Shown here in pieces: positions 34,721 through 44,437 of a DNA stretch of 61,849 nucleotides. The notes beneath the pieces were generated by a model. It was not told the origin of the DNA. It did not search any database and saw only the letters and a list, made by a program, of their open reading frames with translations. The translations under genes were made by a program, and so were the position numbers. Within the stretch, counting starts at the first letter, position 1, and every line of letters starts with the position of its first letter. Origin of the DNA: Sulfobacillus sp. (GTDB lineage: Bacteria; Bacillota; Sulfobacillia; Sulfobacillales; Sulfobacillaceae); assembly GCA_027343695.1 (NCBI GenBank), contig DAHWKJ010000076.1, positions 1-61,849 of the forward strand, in the 5' to 3' direction.

Positions 34721-37029
34721 GCTGTGACCTCCTCTTTGGCTAGACTCAGTTGGACGGGTCCCTTACCGAGCCGATTAACTCCCAGCACGCCCTGGGGAAT
34801 CCACAAAACCCCCACGGGGATCCTTGAATCCAAGGAGACGCCAACCACGAGGTGGGTATCCCCTTGTGAAACCGAGATTCGACCGGGCTCCGTACCGAGT
34901 CCTAGCTCTTCGGCTTCTTGGGGATTGATCCGCCCGGGGAACTCGGGCACCCGGGGCAAGAGAATTTCCGAAGGCTCGCCCTTTTCCCAAATTAAGGAGC
35001 CTATCACCAAGGTCATCCCAGCATCCGTCGTAGGCGGCGTGGTCAACGGCTCGATCTCAACGTGCCGTGTCTCAATCGGCAACAAATCGCCGCTGTCATC
35101 GTCAAATGGATCCCAGTCTTCTTCCCAGTTCAAAGGTCGCCCGAGAATGTGGGCCCATGTGTTCAAATAGGTTTTCACAGGACGCGCTTGACCCGGAGGT
35201 TGTACACTGGCCATCGCCACCTGCAACCGAGCCTCCATATTGATATAGGTCCCATAGACTTCCGCCCATCCGGCCCCTGGCAAGAGAGCATCTACCTGGG
35301 TGCTGTCTACTGGAGGTCGCAAGCCTTCCACCACGACGTGGTCCAAACGTTCGAATGCCGCTTGAACCAAGGAACGATCCGGATATTCTTCCAATAGATC
35401 CGCTCCAAACACCAGCAGTGTCTTTATGACCCCGTCACGCGCTTCCTCCAGGATTCGTGTCAAATCCTCAAAGTGAGCCGAAAATCCACCACGTTCCCAT
35501 CCTCTCCAATTGCCAGGCCCAAAGGTCGGAAGCATTGGCGTCGGCTTTTCGCGAAGATCCGCCAACACGGCCAACACCATCCCCATGGCGGGTTCCAACC
35601 CATCCCACAAACATACCAAGTGGTCTGCGCGCAGCAATTGGGCTCCCAACTGAGTCAACATCTCGGGCAGAACCCCTTGAGGACGAAAGCTCCCCAAATC
35701 GTGAATCAGCGTTTTCACTTGTGCGTCATCAGGCCTTTGCGTCGCCATGGCTAATGCCATCACAACGGCCGATTGTTCAGGAGCCGTAATCACATCTTGG
35801 CCTGGTAATGTGTCCCGTGTTAACGCGGTCGGTCCAATCCCGATCACCTTTAAAGCGGGATATCGCAATAAGCGTTCGCGTAGCTTGAGATGCACCACGG
35901 GGACCGCGTCATAGGGGTCCGTCCCTAGTAACAGGACCGTGTCCGCCTTCTTAATATCTTCAAAGGTGCCGTTCAAAGCGCGCGGCAAATAGCCCGCCTC
36001 GGATCGACTGATGGCAAGCTTCTCGGTCCCGATCACTTCCGTCGCAAAGCGTTTGAGCTGGTAGGCTTCTTCTGTCGTATGCATGCCGCCCACGATCACG
36101 CCGACTGACGATCCCCCATGCTGCTCCACTGTTGTTTTAAGCCATTCACCCACCTGCCGGGTGGCCAACGCGGCCGAGGTTTCATTTCCCTGCACCCGCG
36201 ACGCGAGCAAGCGCTCTGGATGATACCCGAAGTCATACCCAAACCGCCCCCGGTCGCAAAGCCATCCCCACTCGCGATCTGGGATCGGACGGCCTTCCAT
36301 CCGGATGACATGCCCCTCGCGTGCCGTCACTTTACTGGTACATCCTACCGGACAATGCGGGCACACCGATTCTTCCCGTTCAATGTTCCACGGCCGGCCC
36401 TTATGATGATACGGTGCCGACAGCAACGCTCCCACCGGGCACAGATCAATGACGTTCCCAGTGAACTGGCTGGTGGCAGGGACCTGGTCAACTGTGGTCA
36501 CCACCGTCTCCACGCCACGACCCTCTAGCAATAGTTGACCCTCACCCACGTATTCCCCCATGAATCGCACACAGCGTTGACACAACACGCACCGCTCTTG
36601 GTCGACCAGAACAAACTCGTTGATAGGCCCATCTTTAACCTTTTGGATCTTGGGTTCTTGGAATCTACCGCCGCCTGGTCCGTACTCAAACGTGTAGTCT
36701 TGGAGGTAACATTCCCCGCCCTTATCGCACACCGGGCAATCCAAAGGGTGATTAATCAAGAGAAATTCCAGCACGCCCCGTCGCCCTTTATCCACCGCCG
36801 GCCCCTTCGAGCGCACCACCATGCCCTCGGAGACCGCCGTAGTACAGGCCGTGGCCAATTTGGGCATCTTCTCCACTTCCACGAGGCACATGCGGCAGGC
36901 CCCCAAGGGCCCCAGGGCTTGGTGATAGCAATAAATCGGAACATCGACCCCTAGCTTAGCCGCAGCATCAACAATCATCGTTCCTTCGGGAACGGTGATT
37001 TCTTGTCCATCAATGGTTAACCGTATCAT
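34717..37029 (-). CDS. nuoG: NADH-quinone oxidoreductase subunit G
   Basis: A 770-residue iron-sulfur subunit of the peripheral arm. The N-terminal 2Fe-2S domain is ICYHQ/GACRMC-like (CYHQALGPLGACRMCLVEV, then ATACTT). The His/Cys-ligated N5 site follows as H-x3-C-x2-C-x5-C in HPLDCPVCDKGGEC, and the next 4Fe-4S site has CVLCQRCVRF. A molybdopterin-oxidoreductase-type domain opens with CPHCPVGCTSKV, so the extra N7-type cysteines are kept, as in Thermus and E. coli. ATG 37029 is chosen because the N-terminus aligns there. It overlaps the nuoF end by 20 bp. Confidence 0.95.
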   Translation of the reverse strand: MIRLTIDGQEITVPEGTMIVDAAAKLGVDVPIYCYHQALGPLGACRMCLVEVEKMPKLATACTTAVSEGMVVRSKGPAVDKGRRGVLEFLLINHPLDCPVCDKGGECYLQDYTFEYGPGGGRFQEPKIQKVKDGPINEFVLVDQERCVLCQRCVRFMGEYVGEGQLLLEGRGVETVVTTVDQVPATSQFTGNVIDLCPVGALLSAPYHHKGRPWNIEREESVCPHCPVGCTSKVTAREGHVIRMEGRPIPDREWGWLCDRGRFGYDFGYHPERLLASRVQGNETSAALATRQVGEWLKTTVEQHGGSSVGVIVGGMHTTEEAYQLKRFATEVIGTEKLAISRSEAGYLPRALNGTFEDIKKADTVLLLGTDPYDAVPVVHLKLRERLLRYPALKVIGIGPTALTRDTLPGQDVITAPEQSAVVMALAMATQRPDDAQVKTLIHDLGSFRPQGVLPEMLTQLGAQLLRADHLVCLWDGLEPAMGMVLAVLADLREKPTPMLPTFGPGNWRGWERGGFSAHFEDLTRILEEARDGVIKTLLVFGADLLEEYPDRSLVQAAFERLDHVVVEGLRPPVDSTQVDALLPGAGWAEVYGTYINMEARLQVAMASVQPPGQARPVKTYLNTWAHILGRPLNWEEDWDPFDDDSGDLLPIETRHVEIEPLTTPPTTDAGMTLVIGSLIWEKGEPSEILLPRVPEFPGRINPQEAEELGLGTEPGRISVSQGDTHLVVGVSLDSRIPVGVLWIPQGVLGVNRLGKGPVQLSLAKEEVTA

Positions 37030-38299
37030 ATAACCTCGCCCCCATCGGACACGTGTGTTCGGCCACGTGCGCTTCAAATTCATGGCGGAAATGCTTCAGG
37101 GCGCTGACCAATACCCCGAGGGACGCGTCACCCAGGGGACAAAAGCATTTGCCCGCAATGTTGTCCGCCACGTCCGCCAAGATCTCCATGTCGTGGGCCT
37201 CACCCATTCCCATTTCCAATCGATCCAACACATCGGTCATCCAGTATGTGCCTTCCCGACAGGGAGTGCATTTACCGCACGACTCTTCGCGGTAGAACTT
37301 AACCAAGCGAGCGGTCGCCCCCACCATACACACCTGGTCGTCCAGGACAATACAGCCACCCGATCCCAACATGGATCCAGCTTTTACAATGGATTCATAG
37401 TCAAGTGGGGTATCCAGTTGATCCGGCATGAGCAAAGGCACCGAGCTCCCTCCGGGGATCACTGCTTTAACCGTGCGCCCCGGCAAAAGGCCGCCCGCAT
37501 AATCTTCAATAAGACTCCTTAGTGGCGTCCCCAAAGGGATTTCGTAGTTCCCAGGGCGTTGGACGCGCCCGCTCACCGACATAATCTTCAGACCCGGACT
37601 TTTTTCGGTGCCCATACTGGTGTACCAATCCGCGCCGTAGGTGACCAAAGGTGGAAGGTTGCAGATGGTTTCTACATTGTTGACCACCGTCGGCCCTCCA
37701 TAAAGACCCGCCACAGCCGGAAACGGAGGTTTTAAGCGCGGATTCCCACGCTTGCCTTCCAGGGATTCCAAGAGCGCGGACTCTTCGCCACAAATATAGG
37801 CGCCAGCTCCCCGGTAGACTTTGAGTTCCAACGAGAACCCGGTCCCGAGGATATTGGCCCCTAAGTACCCGTGATCGTACGCCTCTTGAACCGCCCGTTT
37901 TAACTGCTCCGCTCCCCGCCGGAATTCTCCTCGGCAATAGATATACGCCTCGGATGCCTGGGTTGCGTAACTGGAAATAATAATGCCCTCAATCAACTGA
38001 TGGGGATTCTCCTCAATGAGTTCCCGATCCTTAAAGGTCCCCGGCTCAGCTTCGTCCGAGTTGACTACTAAATAGCGGGACCGCCCATCATTGGGCAAAA
38101 ACCCCCATTTCATCCCCGTCGGAAATCCGGCACCACCACGGCCCCGCAATCCCGATTTTTTGACCATGGCCACCAGTTCTTCCGGCTTAAAAGTCTTGAA
38201 AGCTTCTTTCATGGCCGCATAACCACCGTTGGCTTCATACACGTCAATCCTATCGATTCCTTCGACATCAAGATTCCGTAAGAGATAGTGTTGCGTCAC
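37010..38299 (-). CDS. nuoF: NADH-quinone oxidoreductase subunit F
   Basis: A 429-residue subunit that binds NADH, FMN and cluster N3. FMN loop GLRGRGGAGFPTGMKWGF, NADH-site GAGAYICGEESALLESLEG, and cluster ligands SCGKCTPCREGT plus a later Cys in GKCFCPLGDA. The GTG start overlaps the nuoE stop (GTGA). Presence of E, F and G shows the complex takes NADH rather than only ferredoxin or F420. Confidence 0.97.
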   Translation of the reverse strand: MTQHYLLRNLDVEGIDRIDVYEANGGYAAMKEAFKTFKPEELVAMVKKSGLRGRGGAGFPTGMKWGFLPNDGRSRYLVVNSDEAEPGTFKDRELIEENPHQLIEGIIISSYATQASEAYIYCRGEFRRGAEQLKRAVQEAYDHGYLGANILGTGFSLELKVYRGAGAYICGEESALLESLEGKRGNPRLKPPFPAVAGLYGGPTVVNNVETICNLPPLVTYGADWYTSMGTEKSPGLKIMSVSGRVQRPGNYEIPLGTPLRSLIEDYAGGLLPGRTVKAVIPGGSSVPLLMPDQLDTPLDYESIVKAGSMLGSGGCIVLDDQVCMVGATARLVKFYREESCGKCTPCREGTYWMTDVLDRLEMGMGEAHDMEILADVADNIAGKCFCPLGDASLGVLVSALKHFRHEFEAHVAEHTCPMGARLYDTVNH

Positions 38300-38763
38300 G
38301 ACGGCACTTCCTTCGTTAAGAGGGTTTCGGCCTCTTCGGGACGCACGGGGCCCACGAAATGAAGGTCGATTTGGGTCATGGGAGCTTTGTCACAGGCTGC
38401 CAAGCACTCGGCTTCTAAAAGCGTATAGGCTCCATCCGCGGTGGTTTGGCCCTCTTTGATGTTGAGCCGTTGCTCCAAGTTGTGCATCAACTCGTCCGAG
38501 CCGGCTAGGGCACATGATAAGCCGACACACACGTGAATCACTCGTTTACCCACGGGCTCACGATGAAACAACGAATAAAAAGACGCCACGGATTCTACAT
38601 ATTGCACCGTCAATCCCATCAGGTCCGCAATATCTTGAATGGTCTGATCCGAAAGCCAGCCCTCCACTAACTGAATCCGATGCATTAAGGGCATCAATGC
38701 AGAATTCGCCCGCGGAAACTCCGCCTTGGCTTGGCTGGCCCACTCCTTCCACTCCGGTTTCAT
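38296..38763 (-). CDS. nuoE: NADH-quinone oxidoreductase subunit E
   Basis: A 155-residue thioredoxin-like 2Fe-2S subunit (cluster N1a). Ligands are C-x4-C in HVCVGLSCALAGSDE and C-x3-C in AECLAACDKAPM. The helical N-terminus contains LMGLTVQYVESVASFYSLF, typical of the family. It overlaps nuoD (ATGA). Confidence 0.96.
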   Translation of the reverse strand: MKPEWKEWASQAKAEFPRANSALMPLMHRIQLVEGWLSDQTIQDIADLMGLTVQYVESVASFYSLFHREPVGKRVIHVCVGLSCALAGSDELMHNLEQRLNIKEGQTTADGAYTLLEAECLAACDKAPMTQIDLHFVGPVRPEEAETLLTKEVPS

Positions 38764-39956
38764 TTATCGACATCTCCCAACATAATATCTATACTGCCAA
38801 TTGCGGTAATCACATCCGCCACCAGACCGTCTTGGGACAAGATCGGCAGCGTTTGCAGATTATAGAAGGATGGGGTCCGAGCGCGCCATCGATAGGGTTT
38901 AGGCCCGCCGTCTGACACTAAATAAAATCCCATCTCCCCGCGTGGACCTTCTACGGCCTGATAGACCTCGCCTTTTGGAACTGGAAAGCCTGCCGTAACC
39001 AGTTTAAATTGGTGAATCAGCGCTTCCATATTCCCGTATATCTCTTCGCGGGGTGGTAACGCCACCTTACGATCCGAAGTCGTGTAAGCGCCGTGGGGCG
39101 TAATCTTGTCCAGGGCTTGCTCGATGATTTTCATCGACTCGTAGATTTCGTCCACCCGAACCCAAAACCTCGCATAGGCATCCCCTTCGGTGCGTAATGG
39201 CACGTCAAATTCGAATTCCTCATAGGCACTATAGGGTTCGACCTTGCGTAGGTCCAAAGGCAATCCAGTGGCCCGTAAATTCGGTCCCGTCACCGACCAC
39301 CCTAAACATTGTTCTTGAGTAATATAGGAGATGCCTTGGAGCCGCTCGTTTATCAAGGGGTTGCCATCAAAGAGGTTACGGTAAGACTTCATCCACCGAG
39401 GAAAATCTTTGACAAACGCATGAACCTTCTCATGAAACCCATCGGGGATGTCATAAGCCAATCCCCCTACCCGGAAGTAGCTGGGATTCATACGCACGCC
39501 AGCCGCGGCTTCTATGAGATCTAAAATTACCTCACGTTCGCGCATCGTATAGAAGAATAGGCTCATGGCCCCAAGGTCCATGACATGAGTCCCCAACCAC
39601 ACCAGATGGCTGGCCACCCGGGTCAATTCAGAAAACAGCACCCGAATATACTGGGCGCGCTTGGGCACTTCAAGATCCATCAATTTTTCTACGGCCAGTA
39701 CGTAGGCTAAATTATTGGTCATCGGGGCGAGATAATCGAGTCGATCCGTAATGGTATTACACTGCTGATACGTTAGGCTCTCAGCGGTCTTTTCGAAGCC
39801 CGTGTGCAAATACCCAATCACCGGTTCGGCATTGACGACGCGTTCGCCATCTAACTCGAGTCTCACTCGCAGCACTCCATGGGTACTGGGATGCTGGGGA
39901 CCTAAATTAATAATCATGGTTTCTTTATCGATCATGCCACTCTCGGTAGTTGCCAT
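38760..39956 (-). CDS. nuoD: NADH-quinone oxidoreductase subunit D
   Basis: A 398-residue, NiFe-hydrogenase-derived subunit that forms the quinone pocket with NuoB. Seen are INLGPQHPSTHGVLRVRLEL, with the quinone-contacting His, GYLHTGFEKTAESLTYQQ, and DYLAPMTNNLAY with the conserved Tyr region. The end, ADVITAIGSIDIMLGDVDK, is the usual C-terminus. GAGGAGG precedes the ATG. NuoC and NuoD are separate proteins here. Confidence 0.97.
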   Translation of the reverse strand: MATTESGMIDKETMIINLGPQHPSTHGVLRVRLELDGERVVNAEPVIGYLHTGFEKTAESLTYQQCNTITDRLDYLAPMTNNLAYVLAVEKLMDLEVPKRAQYIRVLFSELTRVASHLVWLGTHVMDLGAMSLFFYTMREREVILDLIEAAAGVRMNPSYFRVGGLAYDIPDGFHEKVHAFVKDFPRWMKSYRNLFDGNPLINERLQGISYITQEQCLGWSVTGPNLRATGLPLDLRKVEPYSAYEEFEFDVPLRTEGDAYARFWVRVDEIYESMKIIEQALDKITPHGAYTTSDRKVALPPREEIYGNMEALIHQFKLVTAGFPVPKGEVYQAVEGPRGEMGFYLVSDGGPKPYRWRARTPSFYNLQTLPILSQDGLVADVITAIGSIDIMLGDVDK

Positions 39957-39976
39957 CCGTATTGTCCTCCTCTCCC

Positions 39977-40438
39977 CTAATCCACCCGGTTCCCGACTAA
40001 GGGATAGTCTTTACGGAGCGGATGCCCCTCCCAATCGTCAGGTAAGTAGATGCGCGTTAACTGCGGATGTCCGGTAAACACGATGCCAAATAAATCGTAG
40101 GCCTCACGCTCGGGCCAATTGGTACCTGGCCATATACTGGTGGCCGACACAATTTCTTCATCAATTCCCACGTGACTTTTGGCACGTAACCGCGCAATTT
40201 TTTGGGGGTGGAACAGGTGATACACCAATTCAAACCGAGGCCGCGCCGGAAAATAGTCTACCGCCAACACATCAAGACAGAGCGTATAACCCTCGGTGTT
40301 CTTGACATGCTCAAAAAACGCCAACAGCATTTCTTTAGGCACCACCAAGGTCGGCTGGTCCACCGTCGTCACGCGGGTCAAACTCCCCGGAAATCGGGCT
40401 TCCAATCGGTCTAAGATTTCAGGATCATTACGATTCAC
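39977..40438 (-). CDS. nuoC: NADH-quinone oxidoreductase subunit C
   Basis: A 153-residue 30-kDa-type subunit. It has [20 protein letters not shown] and the signature [18 protein letters not shown], then [16 protein letters not shown] at the C-terminus. The GTG at 40438 follows AGGCGG. A longer TTG-started reading (from 40465) would overlap nuoB by 38 bp. Confidence 0.94.
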   Translation of the reverse strand: MNRNDPEILDRLEARFPGSLTRVTTVDQPTLVVPKEMLLAFFEHVKNTEGYTLCLDVLAVDYFPARPRFELVYHLFHPQKIARLRAKSHVGIDEEIVSATSIWPGTNWPEREAYDLFGIVFTGHPQLTRIYLPDDWEGHPLRKDYPLVGNRVD

Positions 40439-40958
40439 CGCGGGCCGCCTGCCTTTCTTTTTCAAGCTGTAGATACTTCGGCGGTACGCCTTCGAGAATC
40501 ATCTCTTGCAGTTTTAAGATCCCAAACATTAGCGCCTCCGGATTAGGGGGGCACCCCGGTACATAAATATCTACCGGCACCACGTGGTCAACCCCTTGGA
40601 TAATAGCGTAGTTGTCAAACACTCCGCCCGATGAGGCACAGGCCCCCATCGAAATCACCCACTTAGGTTCAGGCATTTGCTCCCAAATGGTCCGTAAGAC
40701 CGGTGCCATTTTCTGACTCACGCGTCCCGCCACAATCATGAGATCGGCTTGCCGCGGCGAGGCGCGAAATACCTCCGAGCCAAAACGCGCCAGATCATAC
40801 CGAGAGTTCGTCACACTCATCATTTCAATAGCGCAACAGGCCAAGCCAAAAGTCGCCGGCCACAACGAAGATTTCTGAGCCCAGCGGCCCATTTTTTGCA
40901 CTGAGGTGAGTAGGATAGATTTTTCGGCTTCTTCTTGTACTGATGGGGCTAATCCCAT
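40428..40958 (-). CDS. nuoB: NADH-quinone oxidoreductase subunit B
   Basis: A 176-residue subunit carrying the terminal cluster N2. The tandem Cys ligands are in [11 protein letters not shown]; the third is in [15 protein letters not shown] and the fourth in [12 protein letters not shown]. Overlaps nuoA by 10 bp and nuoC by 11 bp. Confidence 0.97.
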   Translation of the reverse strand: MGLAPSVQEEAEKSILLTSVQKMGRWAQKSSLWPATFGLACCAIEMMSVTNSRYDLARFGSEVFRASPRQADLMIVAGRVSQKMAPVLRTIWEQMPEPKWVISMGACASSGGVFDNYAIIQGVDHVVPVDIYVPGCPPNPEALMFGILKLQEMILEGVPPKYLQLEKERQAARGES

Positions 40959-41299
40959 TGAAATCCCCCCCGATTCCAGACATAGGCAAACCCGATCGCC
41001 ACGATCACAAGGAACACCACAGCCTTTTCAAATCCCGCTTGGTGCAACACTTTAAGGCTCGTTGCCCACGGGTATAAAGCCATGACCGCCACATCAAAAA
41101 TCATAAAAAACATCGCCACCCGATAAAACCTTACAGAAAAGTATCCTACCGGAGCCTCGGGCACAATGCCCGATTCATAGGTGGTCTGTTTGAGACCGCC
41201 GGGGGCCTTGGGACCAAGCCGCTCCGAGGTAAAGGACATCCCTAACGCCACCACAAAAGCCACCACTAAATACAATAACAATGCCGCATATCCAGTCAT
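40949..41299 (-). CDS. nuoA: NADH-quinone oxidoreductase subunit A
   Basis: A 116-residue, three-helix membrane subunit. The loop between helices 1 and 2 has [20 protein letters not shown], the conserved quinone-site loop, and helix 2 has [20 protein letters not shown] 41299 is preferred, with AAGGGTGG upstream; a TTG six codons earlier is less likely. First gene of the operon, with a promoter-like TATAAT about 60 bp upstream. Confidence 0.96.
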   Translation of the reverse strand: MTGYAALLLYLVVAFVVALGMSFTSERLGPKAPGGLKQTTYESGIVPEAPVGYFSVRFYRVAMFFMIFDVAVMALYPWATSLKVLHQAGFEKAVVFLVIVAIGFAYVWNRGGFQWD

Positions 41300-41360
41300 C
41301 AACACGCCACCCTTCAATCCGGTCCCAGTCTTGATGCAAGTTCGTTAATTCACATGTAGT

Positions 41361-41366
41361 ATTATA
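41361..41366 (-). promoter_or_regulatory. -10 element of the nuo operon promoter
   Basis: A perfect TATAAT on the minus strand, 62 bp before nuoA, in the 148-bp space after whiA. No good -35 hexamer at 16-18 bp was found; TTGCGT lies 22 bp away. No clear Rex box overlaps it. Confidence 0.5.
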
Positions 41367-41447
41367 CGCTTAAGATATTTCGACGTCGACGCAATCCCCT
41401 TTTATTGTGCCAAAATCCCAAAAAACATAGTCTTTTGAAAATACGCA

Positions 41448-42323
41448 CTAGTTTTCCTCCGCGATCCCCTGTAATAATTTACGCATGCGGTGATTCACCG
41501 CGGATTTCGATAATGGGGGGTGCATGGCTTGGCCGAGTTCCTTTAACGACCAGTCCGGATGCTGAAGCCGCAGTGCGACCAGGGCTTTGGAGGATTCGGC
41601 CCAATGCTGTCCCGCGCCCATCGCCATCAGGCGTCGTAAAATCTCCACCTGGGTTAACCCAGACTCCACGGTTCTTCGTAAGTTTGCGGTCTCGGAATTA
41701 ACCAGACGGTTCACCTGGTTTTTCATGTGGCGCACCACGTCGATACTTTCCCACTCCAACATGGCACGATGCGCACCAATTTTACCCAGGAGAGAGCGGA
41801 TCTGGGCCCGGTCTTTGAGGTAAATCAAATAGCCCCCTCGCCGTGGGAGGACTTTGGCCTTCACATGTAGCACACTTAACGTCTGCATTGTCAGATCCCT
41901 GATGGTGTGATCAGGGGCCCAAAATTCCAGGTGTGCCGCGCCACTTTCCGGATGCGACAGGTAGCCCCGTACCAAAAAGCATCCGGCCAACCACGATGTT
42001 GCACCGGACGACACCGTGACGACGCGTTCAGGCGCATACCCTTTTAACGTGTATTGGATACGTCCCGTCCGATGCGATTCAAGGCGAGGGTGTAACGCTA
42101 ATAACTTCATCAAACGGAACCCTCGGCGCGCCATCGCCACATTGTGGACCTTAAGCGTCACCACCCCCGGGCCAATCTCGGGAGTCCCGAGCACACCGGA
42201 AAGCTCGGCGTAGGCGTCGGTAGGGTTCGGCAAGTTTCGCGACGCTAACTCCGCTTTGACCTGTCGGGAGTAACTCCATCCGGGAATCCGGGTCGCTTTA
42301 CGCGTAATCGGGCTTCGAGCCAT
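41448..42323 (-). CDS. whiA: WhiA, LAGLIDADG-fold DNA-binding protein
   Basis: A 291-residue protein with a degenerate homing-endonuclease fold (about 10-190, with YAELSGVLGTPEIGPG and ATSWLAGCFLVRGYLSHPES) and a C-terminal helix-turn-helix (LQHPDWSLKELGQAMHPPLS, KSAVNHRMRKL). WhiA influences division and chromosome organisation in Bacillota and sporulation in Streptomyces. ATG 42323 has AGGAG at 7 nt. It overlaps the yvcK end by 79 bp, a rather long overlap, so an even later start is possible. Confidence 0.94.
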   Translation of the reverse strand: MARSPITRKATRIPGWSYSRQVKAELASRNLPNPTDAYAELSGVLGTPEIGPGVVTLKVHNVAMARRGFRLMKLLALHPRLESHRTGRIQYTLKGYAPERVVTVSSGATSWLAGCFLVRGYLSHPESGAAHLEFWAPDHTIRDLTMQTLSVLHVKAKVLPRRGGYLIYLKDRAQIRSLLGKIGAHRAMLEWESIDVVRHMKNQVNRLVNSETANLRRTVESGLTQVEILRRLMAMGAGQHWAESSKALVALRLQHPDWSLKELGQAMHPPLSKSAVNHRMRKLLQGIAEEN

Positions 42324-43555
42324 AAGGCGTCTCCTATTTTCCCTTCTGCCCATTTGGGCTTTAGACGTAGCAATATTCGCAACAAAGCGCGGGCAAGCTT
42401 TTCCGGGTCGTGGCGGATCACCGTGTCCACCGAAAGCAAGCGTTCGGCAACCAAGAGGATAGACCCGAGATGATTATCGGTCGGAATGCTCACCGGCTCT
42501 GCCCCTTCTTGTCGATACCGTTCCCGTACGCGATCGGGAATGAGCTCATTATTGACCAACACCACTTGAATCAACCCCGGACCTACTTGTTTTTCCAACG
42601 CCGATACGTGATCGGTCACCGAAAAGTGGTCTGTCTCTCCCGGTTGTGTCATCACGTTAGACACATAGACTTTGAGCCCCGCACTGTGCCGAATGGCTTC
42701 AGCAATCGGTGCTACCAAAAGGTTCGGGATCACAGAGGTATAGAGCGATCCGGGACCCATGACAATCATGTCTGCCGCCTTGATCGCGTCAATCGCCTCT
42801 GCCAGCGGAGTAGCATCGGGGGGATCCATCCAAATCTTCTCGATAGGTAGCGGGGCATGACCGATACGGCTTTCTCCTTGCACCACCTGCCCATCAGACA
42901 GTCGAGCCTTCAACGTCACATTATCCAGGGTTGCCGGCAACACCATTCCCCGCACCGCTAAGACCCGACTCGATTCCCGAAGTCCTGTCACGAAGTCTCC
43001 GACCACTTGCTCCATAGCTGCCAGAAAGAGATTACCAAAATTATGCCCCGCCAATTCTCCCGATTCAAATCGATATTGAAAAAGTTGTTCCATGAGCGGC
43101 TCGGTATCCGCGAGGGCAATCATACAATTGCGGATGTCACCGGGCGGCAACATCCCGAGATCGCCCCGAAGCCTGCCGGAACTCCCGCCATCATCTGCCA
43201 CAGTCACAATGGCCGTCAGATTGGACGTGTAATTCTTGAGCCCACGCAAAACACTGGGTAGCCCGGTCCCACCACCCAATGCGACGATGCGAGGACCCCT
43301 CGCCAGATGCCGCCGCGAATATAAGAGACCCGCCCAACGATCCGCACCAATGGCTTCCGTAAAGGTTTGACTCACTCGGACTGTACCCCACAACACAAAC
43401 AAAAGCCCACCCCATACCAAGATCCACTTGAGAATTGGATGCGAGGCAATAGGGTGAACCACCAACAACAGCGCACCGCCCATTGCCATAAATCCTATCG
43501 CGACCAGGACCAGATAGCGCTTTAATTTTAGGCCCGGGGTGAGTAGCCGCCACAT
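42245..43555 (-). CDS. yvcK: YvcK/GluP-family protein with membrane anchor
   Basis: A 436-residue, UDP-sugar-binding CofD-like protein needed for normal cell-wall growth on gluconeogenic carbon sources in Bacillus. The fold starts at about residue 88 with IVALGGGTGLPSVLRGL, then TVADDGGSSGRLR, GDIRNCMIAL and GHNFGNLFLAAM, and later MGPGSLYTSVIPNLL. The first 65 residues add two hydrophobic helices (VLVAIGFMAMGGALLLVV and LKWILVWGGLLFVLWG) absent from the about 317-residue Bacillus form, so this version is probably membrane bound. It starts directly after rapZ. Confidence 0.95.
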   Translation of the reverse strand: MWRLLTPGLKLKRYLVLVAIGFMAMGGALLLVVHPIASHPILKWILVWGGLLFVLWGTVRVSQTFTEAIGADRWAGLLYSRRHLARGPRIVALGGGTGLPSVLRGLKNYTSNLTAIVTVADDGGSSGRLRGDLGMLPPGDIRNCMIALADTEPLMEQLFQYRFESGELAGHNFGNLFLAAMEQVVGDFVTGLRESSRVLAVRGMVLPATLDNVTLKARLSDGQVVQGESRIGHAPLPIEKIWMDPPDATPLAEAIDAIKAADMIVMGPGSLYTSVIPNLLVAPIAEAIRHSAGLKVYVSNVMTQPGETDHFSVTDHVSALEKQVGPGLIQVVLVNNELIPDRVRERYRQEGAEPVSIPTDNHLGSILLVAERLLSVDTVIRHDPEKLARALLRILLRLKPKWAEGKIGDALWLEARLRVKRPGFPDGVTPDRSKRS

Positions 43556-44437
43556 CTAAACGTCAGCCCTCCGGGCCAACACCAAATCGCGATGCTCCAC
43601 CGCCACAACCAAACCCAAATCGTGTTGCAAGTAGGCTCCGAGACGGTTCGCGAACACGACCGACCGATGTTGACCCCCGGTACACCCCATGGCTACGGTA
43701 ACTTGTGGCTTTCCTTCCTGTTGGAACTGCGGCATTAAAAACCCCAAGAGGCTTTGCAACCGAGTGAGGGTCTCTTGAGCCAAAGGAAACCGCATCACGT
43801 AGGCGTCGACCGCGGGGTCGTCCCCCGTTAGAAGCCGCAAGTCGTCCACGTAATAAGGGTTTGGGAGGAATCGCACATCGAACACTAAATCGGCATCTTT
43901 GGGCAGACCATGTTTGAACCCAAACGATACCAATCGAACTTGGAAATCCAAAAAACCGCCATCCAGGCGAAAGACGTCCGAAATGCGTTGACGTAATTGC
44001 AGCGAAGTGAGGCCCGAGGTGTCGATCACAACATCAGCCATCCCCCGTAAGACGCCCAACGTTTCTTTTTCCCGACGCAACGCCTCGACCAGGCGACCTT
44101 GGGCCTCTAAAGGATGGCGTCGACGCGATAGCTTATAACGATGAATTAAGGTCTCTTCATCAGCTTCCAAGAATAGCACCTGATAAGGAATGTTCGCGTC
44201 TTCGAACACTTTGAGTGACGTCTCCATGTCTTGAAAAAAGACGCCTCCACGTACGTCCATGACCAACGCGGCACCCTTAACTTCCGGACTCTTTTGCACC
44301 AGTTCGGCAAACTTCGCCGCCAAGTTGGGTGGTAAATTATCCACACAGAAATAGCCGAGATCCTCGAACACCCGCATCGCCTCGGTGCGTCCCGCCCCGG
44401 AAAGTCCCGAAATAATTACTAATCGTGCCGCTTCCAT
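43556..44437 (-). CDS. rapZ: RapZ/YvcJ nucleotide-binding protein
   Basis: The product has 293 residues. N-terminal P-loop ISGLSGAGRTEAMRVFEDLG with GYFCVDNLPPNL, Walker B-like VMDVRGG, and a C-terminal domain with FGFKHGLPKDADLVFDVRFL and TVAMGCTGGQHRSVVFAN. In E. coli RapZ binds GlcN6P and small RNAs controlling glmS; in Bacillus YvcJ hydrolyses GTP. The Walker Lys is replaced by Arg (GAGRT), as I recall in some actinobacterial members (GAGRS). First of rapZ-yvcK-whiA. Confidence 0.94.
   Translation of the reverse strand: MEAARLVIISGLSGAGRTEAMRVFEDLGYFCVDNLPPNLAAKFAELVQKSPEVKGAALVMDVRGGVFFQDMETSLKVFEDANIPYQVLFLEADEETLIHRYKLSRRRHPLEAQGRLVEALRREKETLGVLRGMADVVIDTSGLTSLQLRQRISDVFRLDGGFLDFQVRLVSFGFKHGLPKDADLVFDVRFLPNPYYVDDLRLLTGDDPAVDAYVMRFPLAQETLTRLQSLLGFLMPQFQQEGKPQVTVAMGCTGGQHRSVVFANRLGAYLQHDLGLVVAVEHRDLVLARRADV

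Noticed and set aside
41318..41447. Possible Rex box in the nuo leader
   Set aside because: TGTGAATTAACGAA near the TATAAT resembles only half of the Rex consensus; the second half is missing.
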